Shown here piece by piece: positions 55,451 to 64,000 of a stretch of 64,000 nt of DNA. The position numbers and the translations under genes were made by a program. The notes below the pieces were generated by a model. The model ran no database searches. It was not told where the DNA came from and saw nothing but the letters and a program-made list of their open reading frames with translations. The stretch is taken from positions 186,001 to 250,000 of the forward strand of contig JAXBDG010000004.1 of the NCBI GenBank assembly GCA_036320915.1, written 5' to 3'. The number at the start of each line of letters is the position of its first letter. Within the stretch, counting starts at the first letter, position 1. The stretch is from Linnemannia elongata (taxonomy: Eukaryota; Mortierellomycota; Mortierellomycetes; Mortierellales; Mortierellaceae).

Positions 55451-55915
55451 ATTGGATGGCGCCTGGAACACACGCCTACTATAGACACAACATATGTTCC
55501 GAGGAGAGGAGACTGGCACACCCCTGTGCCTGTCTGTCTCTCACTCTTACTCTCTCTTATTGCAGAGGTCGTCTACCCGCTCGATTTTGACCAGTCCTCC
55601 TGGATCTTTTTTCTTTGCAGGTTGGAAATATCGCACATGTTGAATTGATGATGTCCCCTTTTCTCTTTTTGCACACCCTTCTTACCCTCTGTCTCTGTTT
55701 ACTCGTCGGCCACCGATGTACGAACAGCAACACTATACTTGATTACCCTTTATACTCTTTCTCCCTTCTCACTTTCGTTAATACTTTTTCACACAATGCT
55801 TCTCTACCTTCTCTACCTTTTCACAAGCCTTTCCATGTCCTTTCTTCCTCCTTTGCTCCACCTTTCACCAAATAAATCCATATCCAGGTTGTCCCTTTTT
55901 TTTTTCTGCAGACTT
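55451..55915. other. MAF1 3' flank
   Basis: The region is pyrimidine-rich and includes AATAAA at 55871. No further gene is seen. Confidence 0.5.
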
Positions 55916-56027
55916 CTGTCGCCAATTGGTCATTGGGTACAGATCTGTGGTTTTTTTTTTTTGCCAACGCTGTCGCCAAAAGTTGTTTGGGTACAGTGAA
56001 CTGTCGCCAATGGTAATTTGGGTACAG
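55916..56027. repeat. Three copies of a 27-bp imperfect-dyad repeat
   Basis: Copies are at 55916-55942, 55970-55996 and 56001-56027. Each begins CTGTCGCCAA and ends TTGGGTACAG (copy 1 ATTGGGTACAG). The reverse complement of the right arm, CTGTACCCAA, matches the left arm at 8 of 10 positions, so each unit is an imperfect palindrome. The seven central bases vary. Confidence 0.85.
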
Positions 56028-56049
56028 TAGACAAAACAAAAGAGTTAGT

Positions 56050-56050
<1 letters not shown>

Positions 56051-56080
<30 letters not shown>
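56051..56080. repeat. A30 homopolymer
   Basis: Thirty consecutive A, 23 bases after the third 27-bp repeat. On plus it could be a retroposon tail. Confidence 0.95.
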
Positions 56081-56082
<2 letters not shown>

Positions 56083-56884
56083 ATTGGGCTCTGGGTATGT
56101 GATGTGTTGTTGTGGCGGTTTTTGGAGGTGGGGTGGATGGACTTACTGTCCGGTCAGCAGTGTTTTTGTATTTGCATATGTGCTTTGTGAGATTGAGGGC
56201 AGTGTAAGAGGAGTGTGTGTTTAGAGGTTCAAGGGGAGGGGGGGTTTGTTTAGCTGGATGAGGACTTCCGATGACAAACAGCAAAAAAAAAAAAAAGTAA
56301 AGGAAGCAGTGACTTGCCAAAGGCCTTTTGAGGATCTTTGATGTGATAGGAACAAGAGCCGTGTTATCCAGTTTAGTTCAGGTAGGATGCGTGTTTTTGT
56401 GCTGTTGTGTATTGTGTCTGCCTGTGTGTTGAAGATGATGACCGTTGGAGTGATATGGTAGGGAGGGAAGACAGGAGAACCCGAAATAAAGAAGCGCAAA
56501 AAGTAGATAGAGTTATGTTGGTGTCTAAGGAAAATAGGCCAAAAACGTTTGATCTTTGAATCTTGGCACCGCACTTCAGTAGCAACCGCCGTTACCTATG
56601 CAAGAACGAGAAAAGCAACAAAGATCTTGAGGACAGCAAAGGCAGAATACTGTATCAGATGACGACCCATAGTATCTTCATTCTTACGGGAACTGTCTAT
56701 CAAAGAGGAGAAGGACTCCACAATCGATCGCCATATACCACCTTTTTTTTTTTTTTTTTTTTTTTCGTACACAATTTTATTTCTCTGAGCCATATCCCAC
56801 CTTTCTAGCTCTTTTTTTTTCACCAGGCCGAAAATTGGTGGCGTTACTCGAGCGCGTATCTCACGTGATTTCTTTGATAGGGAG
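56081..56884. other. Intergenic region before the tRNA gene
   Basis: Contains an A13 run near 56283 and a T23 run at 56743-56765. No coding feature is recognised. Confidence 0.5.
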
Positions 56885-56892
56885 TATAAATA
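56885..56892 (+). promoter_or_regulatory. TATAAATA upstream of tRNA-Arg
   Basis: TATAAATA lies 46-53 bases before the tRNA 5' end. Upstream TATA elements of this kind help position TFIIIB at fungal tRNA genes, besides the internal A and B boxes. Confidence 0.5.
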
Positions 56893-56937
56893 CTACAAAC
56901 ACTAATCTGGAACGCAACCAATCAATTTCAGTGAGCA

Positions 56938-57009
56938 GGGCTTGTAGGATAATGGATAGTCCCCTAGACTTCGAATCTAGTAATCCGAGTTCGATCCTCG
57001 GCAAGCTCA
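56938..57009 (+). tRNA. tRNA-Arg (anticodon UCG)
   Basis: A 72-nt cloverleaf without intron. The acceptor stem pairs GGGCTTG with CAAGCTC (one G-U pair), and the discriminator is A. The D arm is GGA-loop-TCC. The anticodon stem pairs CTAGA with TCTAG around loop CTTCGAA, giving anticodon TCG for CGA codons. The T arm is CCGAG-TTCGATC-CTCGG, and GTTCGATCC is the B box. The 3' CCA is absent, as in eukaryotic genes. Confidence 0.95.
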
Positions 57010-57022
57010 TCGGGATGATATC

Positions 57023-57027
57023 TTTTT
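57023..57027 (+). terminator. RNA polymerase III terminator after tRNA-Arg
   Basis: A T5 run 13 bases after the end of the tRNA, a typical polymerase III stop. Confidence 0.8.
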
Positions 57028-58123
57028 GCTCATGCAGGCCCCTATGCAAGGATAGGGTATGGGGTCACGGTTGTTTGTTTTCTTTCGTCTTTTGTTGGAG
57101 AAACGTGGACCTTTTTTTGCTTTTGTTGGTTCCAATGTATACTAGAATCGGCCGAGACTTGAGATAAGATATGATGAGTATGATAAACAGGAAAAAAAAC
57201 GGCGACGAGTGGCAGGGCGTAAAAAACATTTACTCCCTACTAAACGCTTGGCCCATGAGGAAGGATTTCGATGCGACGCTGGACATACGCGATGCAGGAC
57301 AATACAGAGAACAAATGACATTTGACCTGGCACGATCAGCACCACTAAAAAAAAGAACGTTACGGGTGAAGTAGGGTGGCAGCATTGGGCGAAATGCAAA
57401 CGGATTGCTCACCGTCTTTGTTGTCATCAACTATGTGTGTTCTTCCATCAAGCTCTTTACCATTATGTGTTGTGGAGATGAGCTGTTGGATTGTTTGCTG
57501 TCTGTCTATCTGCATCTTCAATCTCTCCAGTTAAGAAAGATACGCCAACCCCAACCCTGCATCAAGAGGAACAGCGTGGGTCCCTCCCAAATAGAGCTAG
57601 CAACCATAGGCAGCTTGTCGACAAGAAAAAGAAATGTCAACGCCCAACGGCCTTGTTTTTATTTGTTTTGGTTGAACCGGGCACTCCCCTTTGCTCTCTT
57701 GTTGTGTGCACTGCGGAGTGCGGGTGATGCTAGATGTTGGTATGTCAACATCAAGACAACAAACAAGCATAAAACAACACGCCACGCGGTGAGGTTGCAG
57801 TGCGGTGCCGCGCCTTTATTCTTCCATTTGCTGACCCTTTTTGATGTATTTTTTGTTTCCTTTCTGTGCTCATCGTAGGTGCAGTGGGTGACATCTCATC
57901 CCCGATGCAACCCTTGTATCCTCACTGTTCACCCCCGCTCTTTCAAGGGAAGGCAATTTGGTTTTTGATGGAGTTTTAAAAGACCGACTAAGAATGCGAA
58001 TCTGATTAGGAAGCGCACTCTCTCTCACTCTTCTCGGCCCTCAAAGTGACAGGTGAGGTTGAAGAGAAGATGGCCTTGCTTAGCTTGCTGGCTTGCAAGA
58101 GAGGGATATGAGGCTCTCCCTCT

Positions 58124-58163
<40 letters not shown>

Positions 58164-60502
58164 TCTTGGTGGGCGAAAATCAGTCGAACTTGCCTTGGGG
58201 CTTGTTTACTAAATGTACAAAAGAGCAGGTACCTTTTTTCTGTAGTTTGTCGTTTTTTCATAAGCGGTGTTCTGGCAAGAGAGACAAAGGGAGAGGCAAG
58301 AAAGCCCATTAACAATTGGAAGAGCTACTTGTGGTGGCAGAGGGTGATTATTGGCCGTTCAGTCTCGACCGGCCCATCAGTCGAACCGAGTCGAGTAGGT
58401 CCTCAAGTCATACTGCTGTCTTCTTGAATCATTCGCTCGCCTTGCTTAAGTTCTCTGTATACGTGTGTGTGTGTGAGATTTTGGCGTGCCGGATGTGTGC
58501 AAGTGGAAGAATATGCGCGAGTACAGTAGGCGTGGTGTGTGTATATGTGAGTGTCGTCGTTAGTGCGTGTGGAACATCGTCCTCCCTCCCTTTCCCTTGC
58601 CTTCCCTCACCCTCCCTTCTGTAGCTCCATTCTATTTCCCCCTCGAAAAGGATCTGATAAGTGTTATTTCTTGTGGTGTTGTGATGTTTTGATTTGGTTT
58701 TGATTTGGCGTTCCGCTCCAAAATGTTATCAGATCCGGGTCAGAATTTTTTTTTTATTTTGGTGCGACTGACTTGCTTTCGTTTTTTGTTGTCTGTGTGC
58801 GATTCACATCCAGCAGAGAAGGGGTATTGAAGGATGTGGAGGAGTACACAGGGCAGAACCGATCAGGGCCACTGTAGGGTATGAATGCGCCCTCGTTGCA
58901 AGTGTTGCCATTCTCTTCTTTTTATTCTGTAGCAATGGATGATGGACAGCAAGAAATATACTCTCAGCCGTAGCATCACTGGGTGAAGGATATAACCATA
59001 TTGTTGCGTTGTCCGAGATCACTGTGTTTCATACGACGAAGCAAGAAAAACGAAGTGGGACGAATGATGTCTTGTGAATGTGACGATAGGTCTCTCTCTC
59101 GTGCGAGTATGAGCGAGAGAAAAGAGTTTTCCGAATTGACTGAGCCCTTTTCACTCATTATGCCATTGAGTAATCGGATTCAATTGAGCGATAGTATTGA
59201 AAAGCACGAATTGTACGATGACTCGATGAGAGGTTTCTTCCTCTTATTCTCTTCCATCTAAAATAGATTGGGAAAAAAAAAGAAGAAGAGGAAGGAGGAC
59301 ACCGACAAAGAGAGAAAAGGGCCGGACACAAGGCCGAAAAAAAAGTGCTCCCTTTGTTTGTGTTTGTGTGCGGTAAACAAGTAACGAACAAATATGGTAG
59401 AAACAGCCGAGATAATAGGGTTTCGCATGGTGTACTGGTCTTTTTCCCGGTGGGTAATAATAAAAGGCGATGAGAGAAGATGGGGCACGCAATCCGAAGG
59501 GAGACGGGAGTAGGTAGGGTTGGGCTAAAGATGATTATTTTTTATTGGTTTCCTGTCGGTTTGGACGAAGGTGGATGAACAGGAAGTTCGGGGAACTCGC
59601 TCCTTTCATGTCGCTTGTTTTTTTATTTGGCCTTTTGCTTTCATCATACTTTTTTTCGGCAGTTTGTGTTTGCATGTTTACCATTCCGACTGGTCATCGA
59701 CATGAGGGGTTGGAAAGGGGGTGATTTACAAAAAGATGAGAATATCGTGGGAGGATGAAAGGTACAAGCAAGCATGATTGTACCGAATAATACCAAGAGC
59801 AACAAGCAATGAACCGGGATGGTGTCAACTGGAGCCATTCGGTTCTCGGCTTTCGCTTTCTTCTTTTATTTTTTTTCCTTCTCGTTCAGACGCTTTCGTT
59901 ATCAGATTGATAAAACAATTTTTCAGCTGCTTGAGTGGAAGTCGGCCCACCTTCTTATTCTTCTCGCTCTCGTTGACACCGACTTGATCTGCCGTATCAC
60001 CTGAGAGCAGAGCAAAAGCGCCCTTTATTGTTTTTGTTCTCCGGATCAATTGTGTACAGTACAGCAGTGAGTATGTGTAAAGTGAGTAAGAAATGGGCGT
60101 GGGTCACTCACTCCCTTGCCCTTCCCTTACCATCCGTTTGTCGGTAGAGTGGCTTGTATGTCTCCCACCTGTCAAAAAAAAGGATCTGATAAGAATTTTT
60201 TTGTTGTCGGTTTTTATCTTTTTCCCTCCTTCTCCCTCCCTTCGTCCCTTCCGACACCTCCTCCTCCCTCTCCTTAGTATTTGTCCACTACCACTACCCT
60301 CAGTCTCCCTCATTCACTTCAGCCCGACTACTCTTCCTTTCTTCTTCCTCATTCATCTTCATCTCTTCACTCTCTCATCGCTCTTGATCAATCAACCCCT
60401 CGCGCCCCCCCCTTCACCCTCACTCTCACTTTCAACTATTCAATTGCAACCCACCAACTCATATTCACCAAAGCAAACACATACAACACACGTCAAAAAA
60501 AA
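57028..60502. other. Intergenic region and leader of the zinc-cluster gene
   Basis: About 3.5 kb without a supported gene. It contains T36 at 58127-58162, a GTGTGTGTG tract near 58463-58473 and, from about 60220, the CT-rich leader of the transcription-factor gene, which ends in AAAAAAA before the ATG. Such a long upstream region is common for regulatory genes. Confidence 0.5.
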
Positions 60503-62530
60503 ATGTCGACTTCAACGCTCCAGCTCCTTCCGACAACAGCGACTGAGATTGCCCAGCTCGATCCCGCAACGCTGGCCTCGATCCCTGGGGTCGCTTACGA
60601 CCTCAAACGCCTCAAAGTCTACTCGTCCTGTCTCCGTTGCAGAGCCAAGAAGGTCAAGTGCGACCGCAAGGAACCTTGCTCTCGTTGCGTCAAACACAGT
60701 GTCGAGTGCTCCTACCGTGAACTCGCCTCTGTCCAGCTCGATATCCGCCAGTTCCAGCGACACCTCAACAACCCCAAAATCAGAAAGGATGGCGCCGGCA
60801 TCATCACCTCGACTGCGACCCCTATTATTACTCTCCCCTCGGGTGACACTGCGGTCCTCTCGCCTGCCACCACTGCTGCTGCCACCTTGATCGCTGCCGC
60901 CAAGGCCGGTGCCGCGGCCTCGCTCGCTGCTGGGTCTGGTTCAGGCTCTAATAAAAAGATTTCTGCTGAGAAAAAGGCTGCTTCTGCTGCCGCTAAATCT
61001 TCTACCTCGTCGCCCTCCTGCTCTGTCCCCGTCTCGCCCACTACCGCCACTGCTGCCACCCCTCTTCACTCACACCCGGGAAGCCCCGCAAGCAGCGGCA
61101 GCAGCACCGATACCGAGTCTGACACCCCCATGTCTGCCCCTGCCTCGGCCAAGAGCATCGCCATGGCTCGCGCCAAGGTCCATAAGATCATCCGTCGCAA
61201 GCCTGTCGTCCACAGCCCTACCGTTGCTCCCATCGAGAGGTTCGAGTCCACTCAAGTCCACCGTCATCAGCATCCCAACAGCCAGTTGGTTGCCCATGTC
61301 ATCGAGGACGATGATGAGGATGAGGACGACGACGCTGAGGAGGACAACGATATGGATGACGACGATGAGGATGAGGATGAGGTTGAGCGTGTCGTCCTGC
61401 GCAGCAACCCCGGTTCTGGTCCCACTTTCTCCCACATCACTGCTTCCCAGCAGCAGCAAACTGATGCCAACATGTCTTCCGAGACTGAGGATGAGGACCA
61501 GCCCCAGAGCCGTCGTCGTCGCAATAATGAAGACGTGCCTATCTGGCGCGCCAAGGCCGTTGGTAAGCACAAGCAGACCGTCCACGAGCAAGATCTGGCT
61601 GAGACCTTTGGCCTCGCTGCCTACCTCCAGGCCAAGGAGTCGTCAATGGATGCTGGTGTTCCCGGTCAGACTATCGATTACGATATGGAGCTCGAGCGTG
61701 CCCTTGCCCAGCGCCTACCCACATCCTTCTCTCGTCCTGACCGTTCGTTGTCTCGTGCTCGCAAGTATGCCCAGGCTGGGTACAGTCCTTCCTTGCCCTA
61801 TGCCCGCCCCTCGCACTGTCAGCTTGCCGGTGTCGCTGGCAATGGAGCCCATGCCCCTGTCGCTGCCAACTGCTGCTGCCAGATTGCGGCCAAGCAAGGT
61901 CAGGCACCCGGCACTTGCTTCTTCTCAGAGAAGGATGGCCGCTCCTTCATTCGAGAGGAGGACTCGTCTATGTCGCCTCCACCTGCACAAGTTGTCGGGT
62001 ATGAGCAAGGCGAGACTGGCCGCATTGCCTACTCGCCTTCGTACCAGCCCTCTTACAATGCCAAAAACACTACTTTTGGTGCTAATGCTGCTGCTGGTCC
62101 TATCTCGCCTGCTAGCGCCCAGAAGATGGAGTGGTCTTCTTCCTCGTCAAACTCGTCCATGGTCCCCCCAGCTCTCACTCTCTCATCGTTGAAGAAGTTT
62201 GACTCGTCCTCCGCGTCATCCACCCCTATCTCGTCGCCTAGAATCGAGTTGCCTCCAATCTACCTGCCCAAGCTGCCCTTCCACCAGACCACCCCCGCCT
62301 CATCCGACCTCTCAGCCTTCCAAGTCGGTCGTAGCAGCACCAACAAGGGTACCAACGGCAACAGCAACAGCAATGGTGACAGCCGTGCCCCACTCGAGAT
62401 TGCATGCAAGTTCAACGAGCCCAATGTCGATGCTTGGGACATGATCGAGAAGCCCCTCTCGCGTACTGTCCCCATCACTACCAAGCGTGGTCGCTCTGTC
62501 AAGATGGAGATGAACTGGATCCTTTCTTAA
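60503..62530 (+). CDS. Zn2Cys6 (GAL4-type) transcription factor
   Basis: An intronless gene for 675 aa. The zinc cluster spans C43 to C69 as C-x2-C-x6-C-x5-C-x2-C-x6-C (C-L-R-C-R-A-K-K-V-K-C start), which binds two zinc ions and DNA in the nucleus. It is followed by SYRELASVQLDIRQFQRHL. An Ala/Ser-rich stretch and a long Asp/Glu tract (about residues 270-300) may be activating or flexible segments. There is a Cys cluster C-C-C-Q near 455. No fungal-specific middle-homology domain is evident. The frame is open upstream to 60281, but that part is CT-rich leader, so I start at ATG 60503. Target genes cannot be inferred. Confidence 0.9.
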   Translation: MSTSTLQLLPTTATEIAQLDPATLASIPGVAYDLKRLKVYSSCLRCRAKKVKCDRKEPCSRCVKHSVECSYRELASVQLDIRQFQRHLNNPKIRKDGAGIITSTATPIITLPSGDTAVLSPATTAAATLIAAAKAGAAASLAAGSGSGSNKKISAEKKAASAAAKSSTSSPSCSVPVSPTTATAATPLHSHPGSPASSGSSTDTESDTPMSAPASAKSIAMARAKVHKIIRRKPVVHSPTVAPIERFESTQVHRHQHPNSQLVAHVIEDDDEDEDDDAEEDNDMDDDDEDEDEVERVVLRSNPGSGPTFSHITASQQQQTDANMSSETEDEDQPQSRRRRNNEDVPIWRAKAVGKHKQTVHEQDLAETFGLAAYLQAKESSMDAGVPGQTIDYDMELERALAQRLPTSFSRPDRSLSRARKYAQAGYSPSLPYARPSHCQLAGVAGNGAHAPVAANCCCQIAAKQGQAPGTCFFSEKDGRSFIREEDSSMSPPPAQVVGYEQGETGRIAYSPSYQPSYNAKNTTFGANAAAGPISPASAQKMEWSSSSSNSSMVPPALTLSSLKKFDSSSASSTPISSPRIELPPIYLPKLPFHQTTPASSDLSAFQVGRSSTNKGTNGNSNSNGDSRAPLEIACKFNEPNVDAWDMIEKPLSRTVPITTKRGRSVKMEMNWILS

Positions 62531-63944
62531 AACAATACATAGTAGCCTTTTCTTTTTCTCGATAATACATAGGCATATAGGTCTTTTTTTTCTTTTTTCT
62601 TTTCTGTTCTTTCACTCTCCTCACTCTTTGCACAACAACCTTTTTTTTCCTTTCGCGCAACAATAGTACATAGCATTTTTCAATAGTTTCCCCCCCTCAT
62701 CGACCTTGTAACATATTCAGCACAATAACAAAACACCTTTTTCAATGCAGTTGAAGTGTGTGCGTGATGGGACGTGTTTATGTAAGGTGATGAGAGCTAC
62801 CGCTGGGGAGGATGGGTCGTATAAGTTGAAGTGTAAAAAAAAATGGTAAGCATTTTTGGGTTGTGGTCCCAATTGAAGCAATTCGCTTTTTCAGCAGCTA
62901 CCTAAATTTTAGCTAGATGATTGTCTATCCTCCCTCCCCGCCCCCCAACAAAGGGACAGAGAGAGAAAGAAAAGAAGCAAAGGGAACGTGTGCAGCACCG
63001 AGAATAAGCAGTGCACATCAAATGTACTGATTTTGTAAGGAGATATTCCCTTTGCTGTGACATAAGCGTACACCTTCACCTAGTTCACCTTTACGTTCTG
63101 ATGTCTTGACTCCATTTTTTGTCTCTCTTCTTCTTAAACCCTCCTTTTGTACCCTGTTGATGTGATATTGAATATCCAGAGAGGTTGAACTGTTGTTGTT
63201 GAATCAGTCGATCCCTAGGTGGTAAATAGGGAGGAGATATAGCAGAGTGGTGTTCCATTTCTTGATTTCATTTTCTTCTTTGCTCTTTTTTCACCCTACT
63301 TGAATTGGAATCGTTAAGAAACGTGGCGGTACAGTCATGAAATACGAACGATTGAAAAAAAAATACCGATCATACGTTTGGAAACAAACAACTCCTCTTC
63401 GTGCACCATGTCTTTCCAATGAACTCGGATCTGCTTCGTTTCAGGCATGCAAAGTCATGCAAGACTTGTAGTCATGTTCAAAGTCTTTTTTTTTTTGTTT
63501 GAGTGGGTATTTTCGTCCCTCCGGAAAAAGGCGTTCCTTAACCTTGGGTCCCTTTTTAACCTCATTGAACCTTTTATGTTCTTTTTGTGGCACGGTAAAA
63601 ATTGTGTGGTGCTCGTTGCTGGTATGTTAGGGTCGGGTAAAAGGGGGAAATGTGAGAGTGAAGGTAAAACAAAGCATAGATGTAAGTCGGGTGCTGGTGA
63701 TGGCGATTCTCTTAAACCGCGTTACTCGAGTCCTCTATCTTTATTGCATGGAATGGGTGATGACATGAAAAGGAATAGTAGAAGGTTTTACAAGGAGGCC
63801 ATCAGGAGCGGAGAAAAGGAAAGAAGAAGAGGAAATGACGAAAGAAGGAGAGGAAGAGAAGAGAGGTAGGACTACTTGTCGTAATCTGGGCTGTGGTACT
63901 AGTAATTCAAATCGTACCTGGCGGCATTGCCAAGGGTTAAAGCT
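62531..63944. other. 3' flank of the transcription factor and intergenic DNA
   Basis: T- and C-rich 3' sequence with several AT-rich segments. A 140-codon frame (63447-63869) has a Phe-rich start and an Arg/Lys/Glu-rich end and looks like chance. No gene is supported. Confidence 0.45.
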
Positions 63945-64000
63945 TTACACACTCTCAGCAACTTGGATGCTCTTCACAGTTTCGATATCTGCGCTATTCA
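63945..64000 (-). CDS. Possible C-terminal end of a gene entering from the right edge
   Basis: On the minus strand the frame from the edge reads NSADIETVKSIQVAESV and stops at 63945. Seventeen residues are too few to identify a family. The composition is coding-like, and the neighbouring gene could be convergent with the transcription factor. Confidence 0.25.
   Translation of the reverse strand, partial: NSADIETVKSIQVAESV

Noticed and set aside
60909..62192. 427-codon plus-strand frame inside the transcription factor
   Set aside because: It is an alternate frame of the Zn2Cys6 gene, made of Arg/Pro/Leu-rich sequence caused by codon bias.
1..64000. A clustered novel multi-gene system (biosynthetic, defence or similar)
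   Set aside because: Neighbouring genes are unrelated housekeeping, regulatory or orphan genes with separate promoters; nothing links them functionally.

Overview
The window is nuclear DNA of a filamentous fungus, most likely an early-diverging one of the Mortierella/Lobosporangium type (Mortierellomycota). This is inferred from short GT-AG introns that mostly end in TAG, pyrimidine-rich leaders before start codons, many long poly(T)/poly(A) runs, an F-box protein with ribonuclease-inhibitor-type leucine-rich repeats, and a second F-box relic. No lineage marker such as rRNA is present, so the phylum is an inference. There are no operons, CRISPR arrays or bacterial features. Exon coordinates below come from reading donor and acceptor sites and checking that phases close.

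1-15.7 kb is dense and housekeeping. On the minus strand are glycine decarboxylase P protein (3' end cut by the window edge), a low-molecular-weight tyrosine phosphatase (155 aa) and a bacterial-type histidyl-tRNA synthetase with a likely mitochondrial presequence. Divergent from the synthetase is the DEAD-box helicase ROK1. Then a METTL2/6/8-type tRNA m3C methyltransferase diverges from MAK11/PAK1IP1. ROK1 and MAK11 both act in ribosome assembly.

15.7-29 kb holds a possible transposase-like relic, a quinone-oxidoreductase-like MDR enzyme, a 1500-aa protein with a probable N-terminal DUF4112-like domain and a very long disordered tail, a frameshifted F-box relic and repeat-bearing intergenic DNA.

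29-36 kb holds a seven-exon protein kinase with a proline-rich N-terminus and one suspicious splice donor, an intronless F-box/LRR protein, and a decayed RuvC/TnpB-like transposase tail.

36-40 kb has no gene I can support. 40-62.5 kb holds a secreted protein with a Kex2-like site, a multipass membrane protein with an 8-nt microexon, carnitine acetyltransferase with both an N-terminal presequence and a C-terminal SKL, MAF1 (RNA polymerase III repressor), a tRNA-Arg(UCG) gene and a Zn2Cys6 transcription factor.

No gene cluster suggests a new multi-gene system. The most interesting items are the large DUF4112-like protein, the bacterial-type HisRS, the kinase splice anomalies, the microexon, the dyad 27-bp repeats beside MAF1, and the transposase relics.
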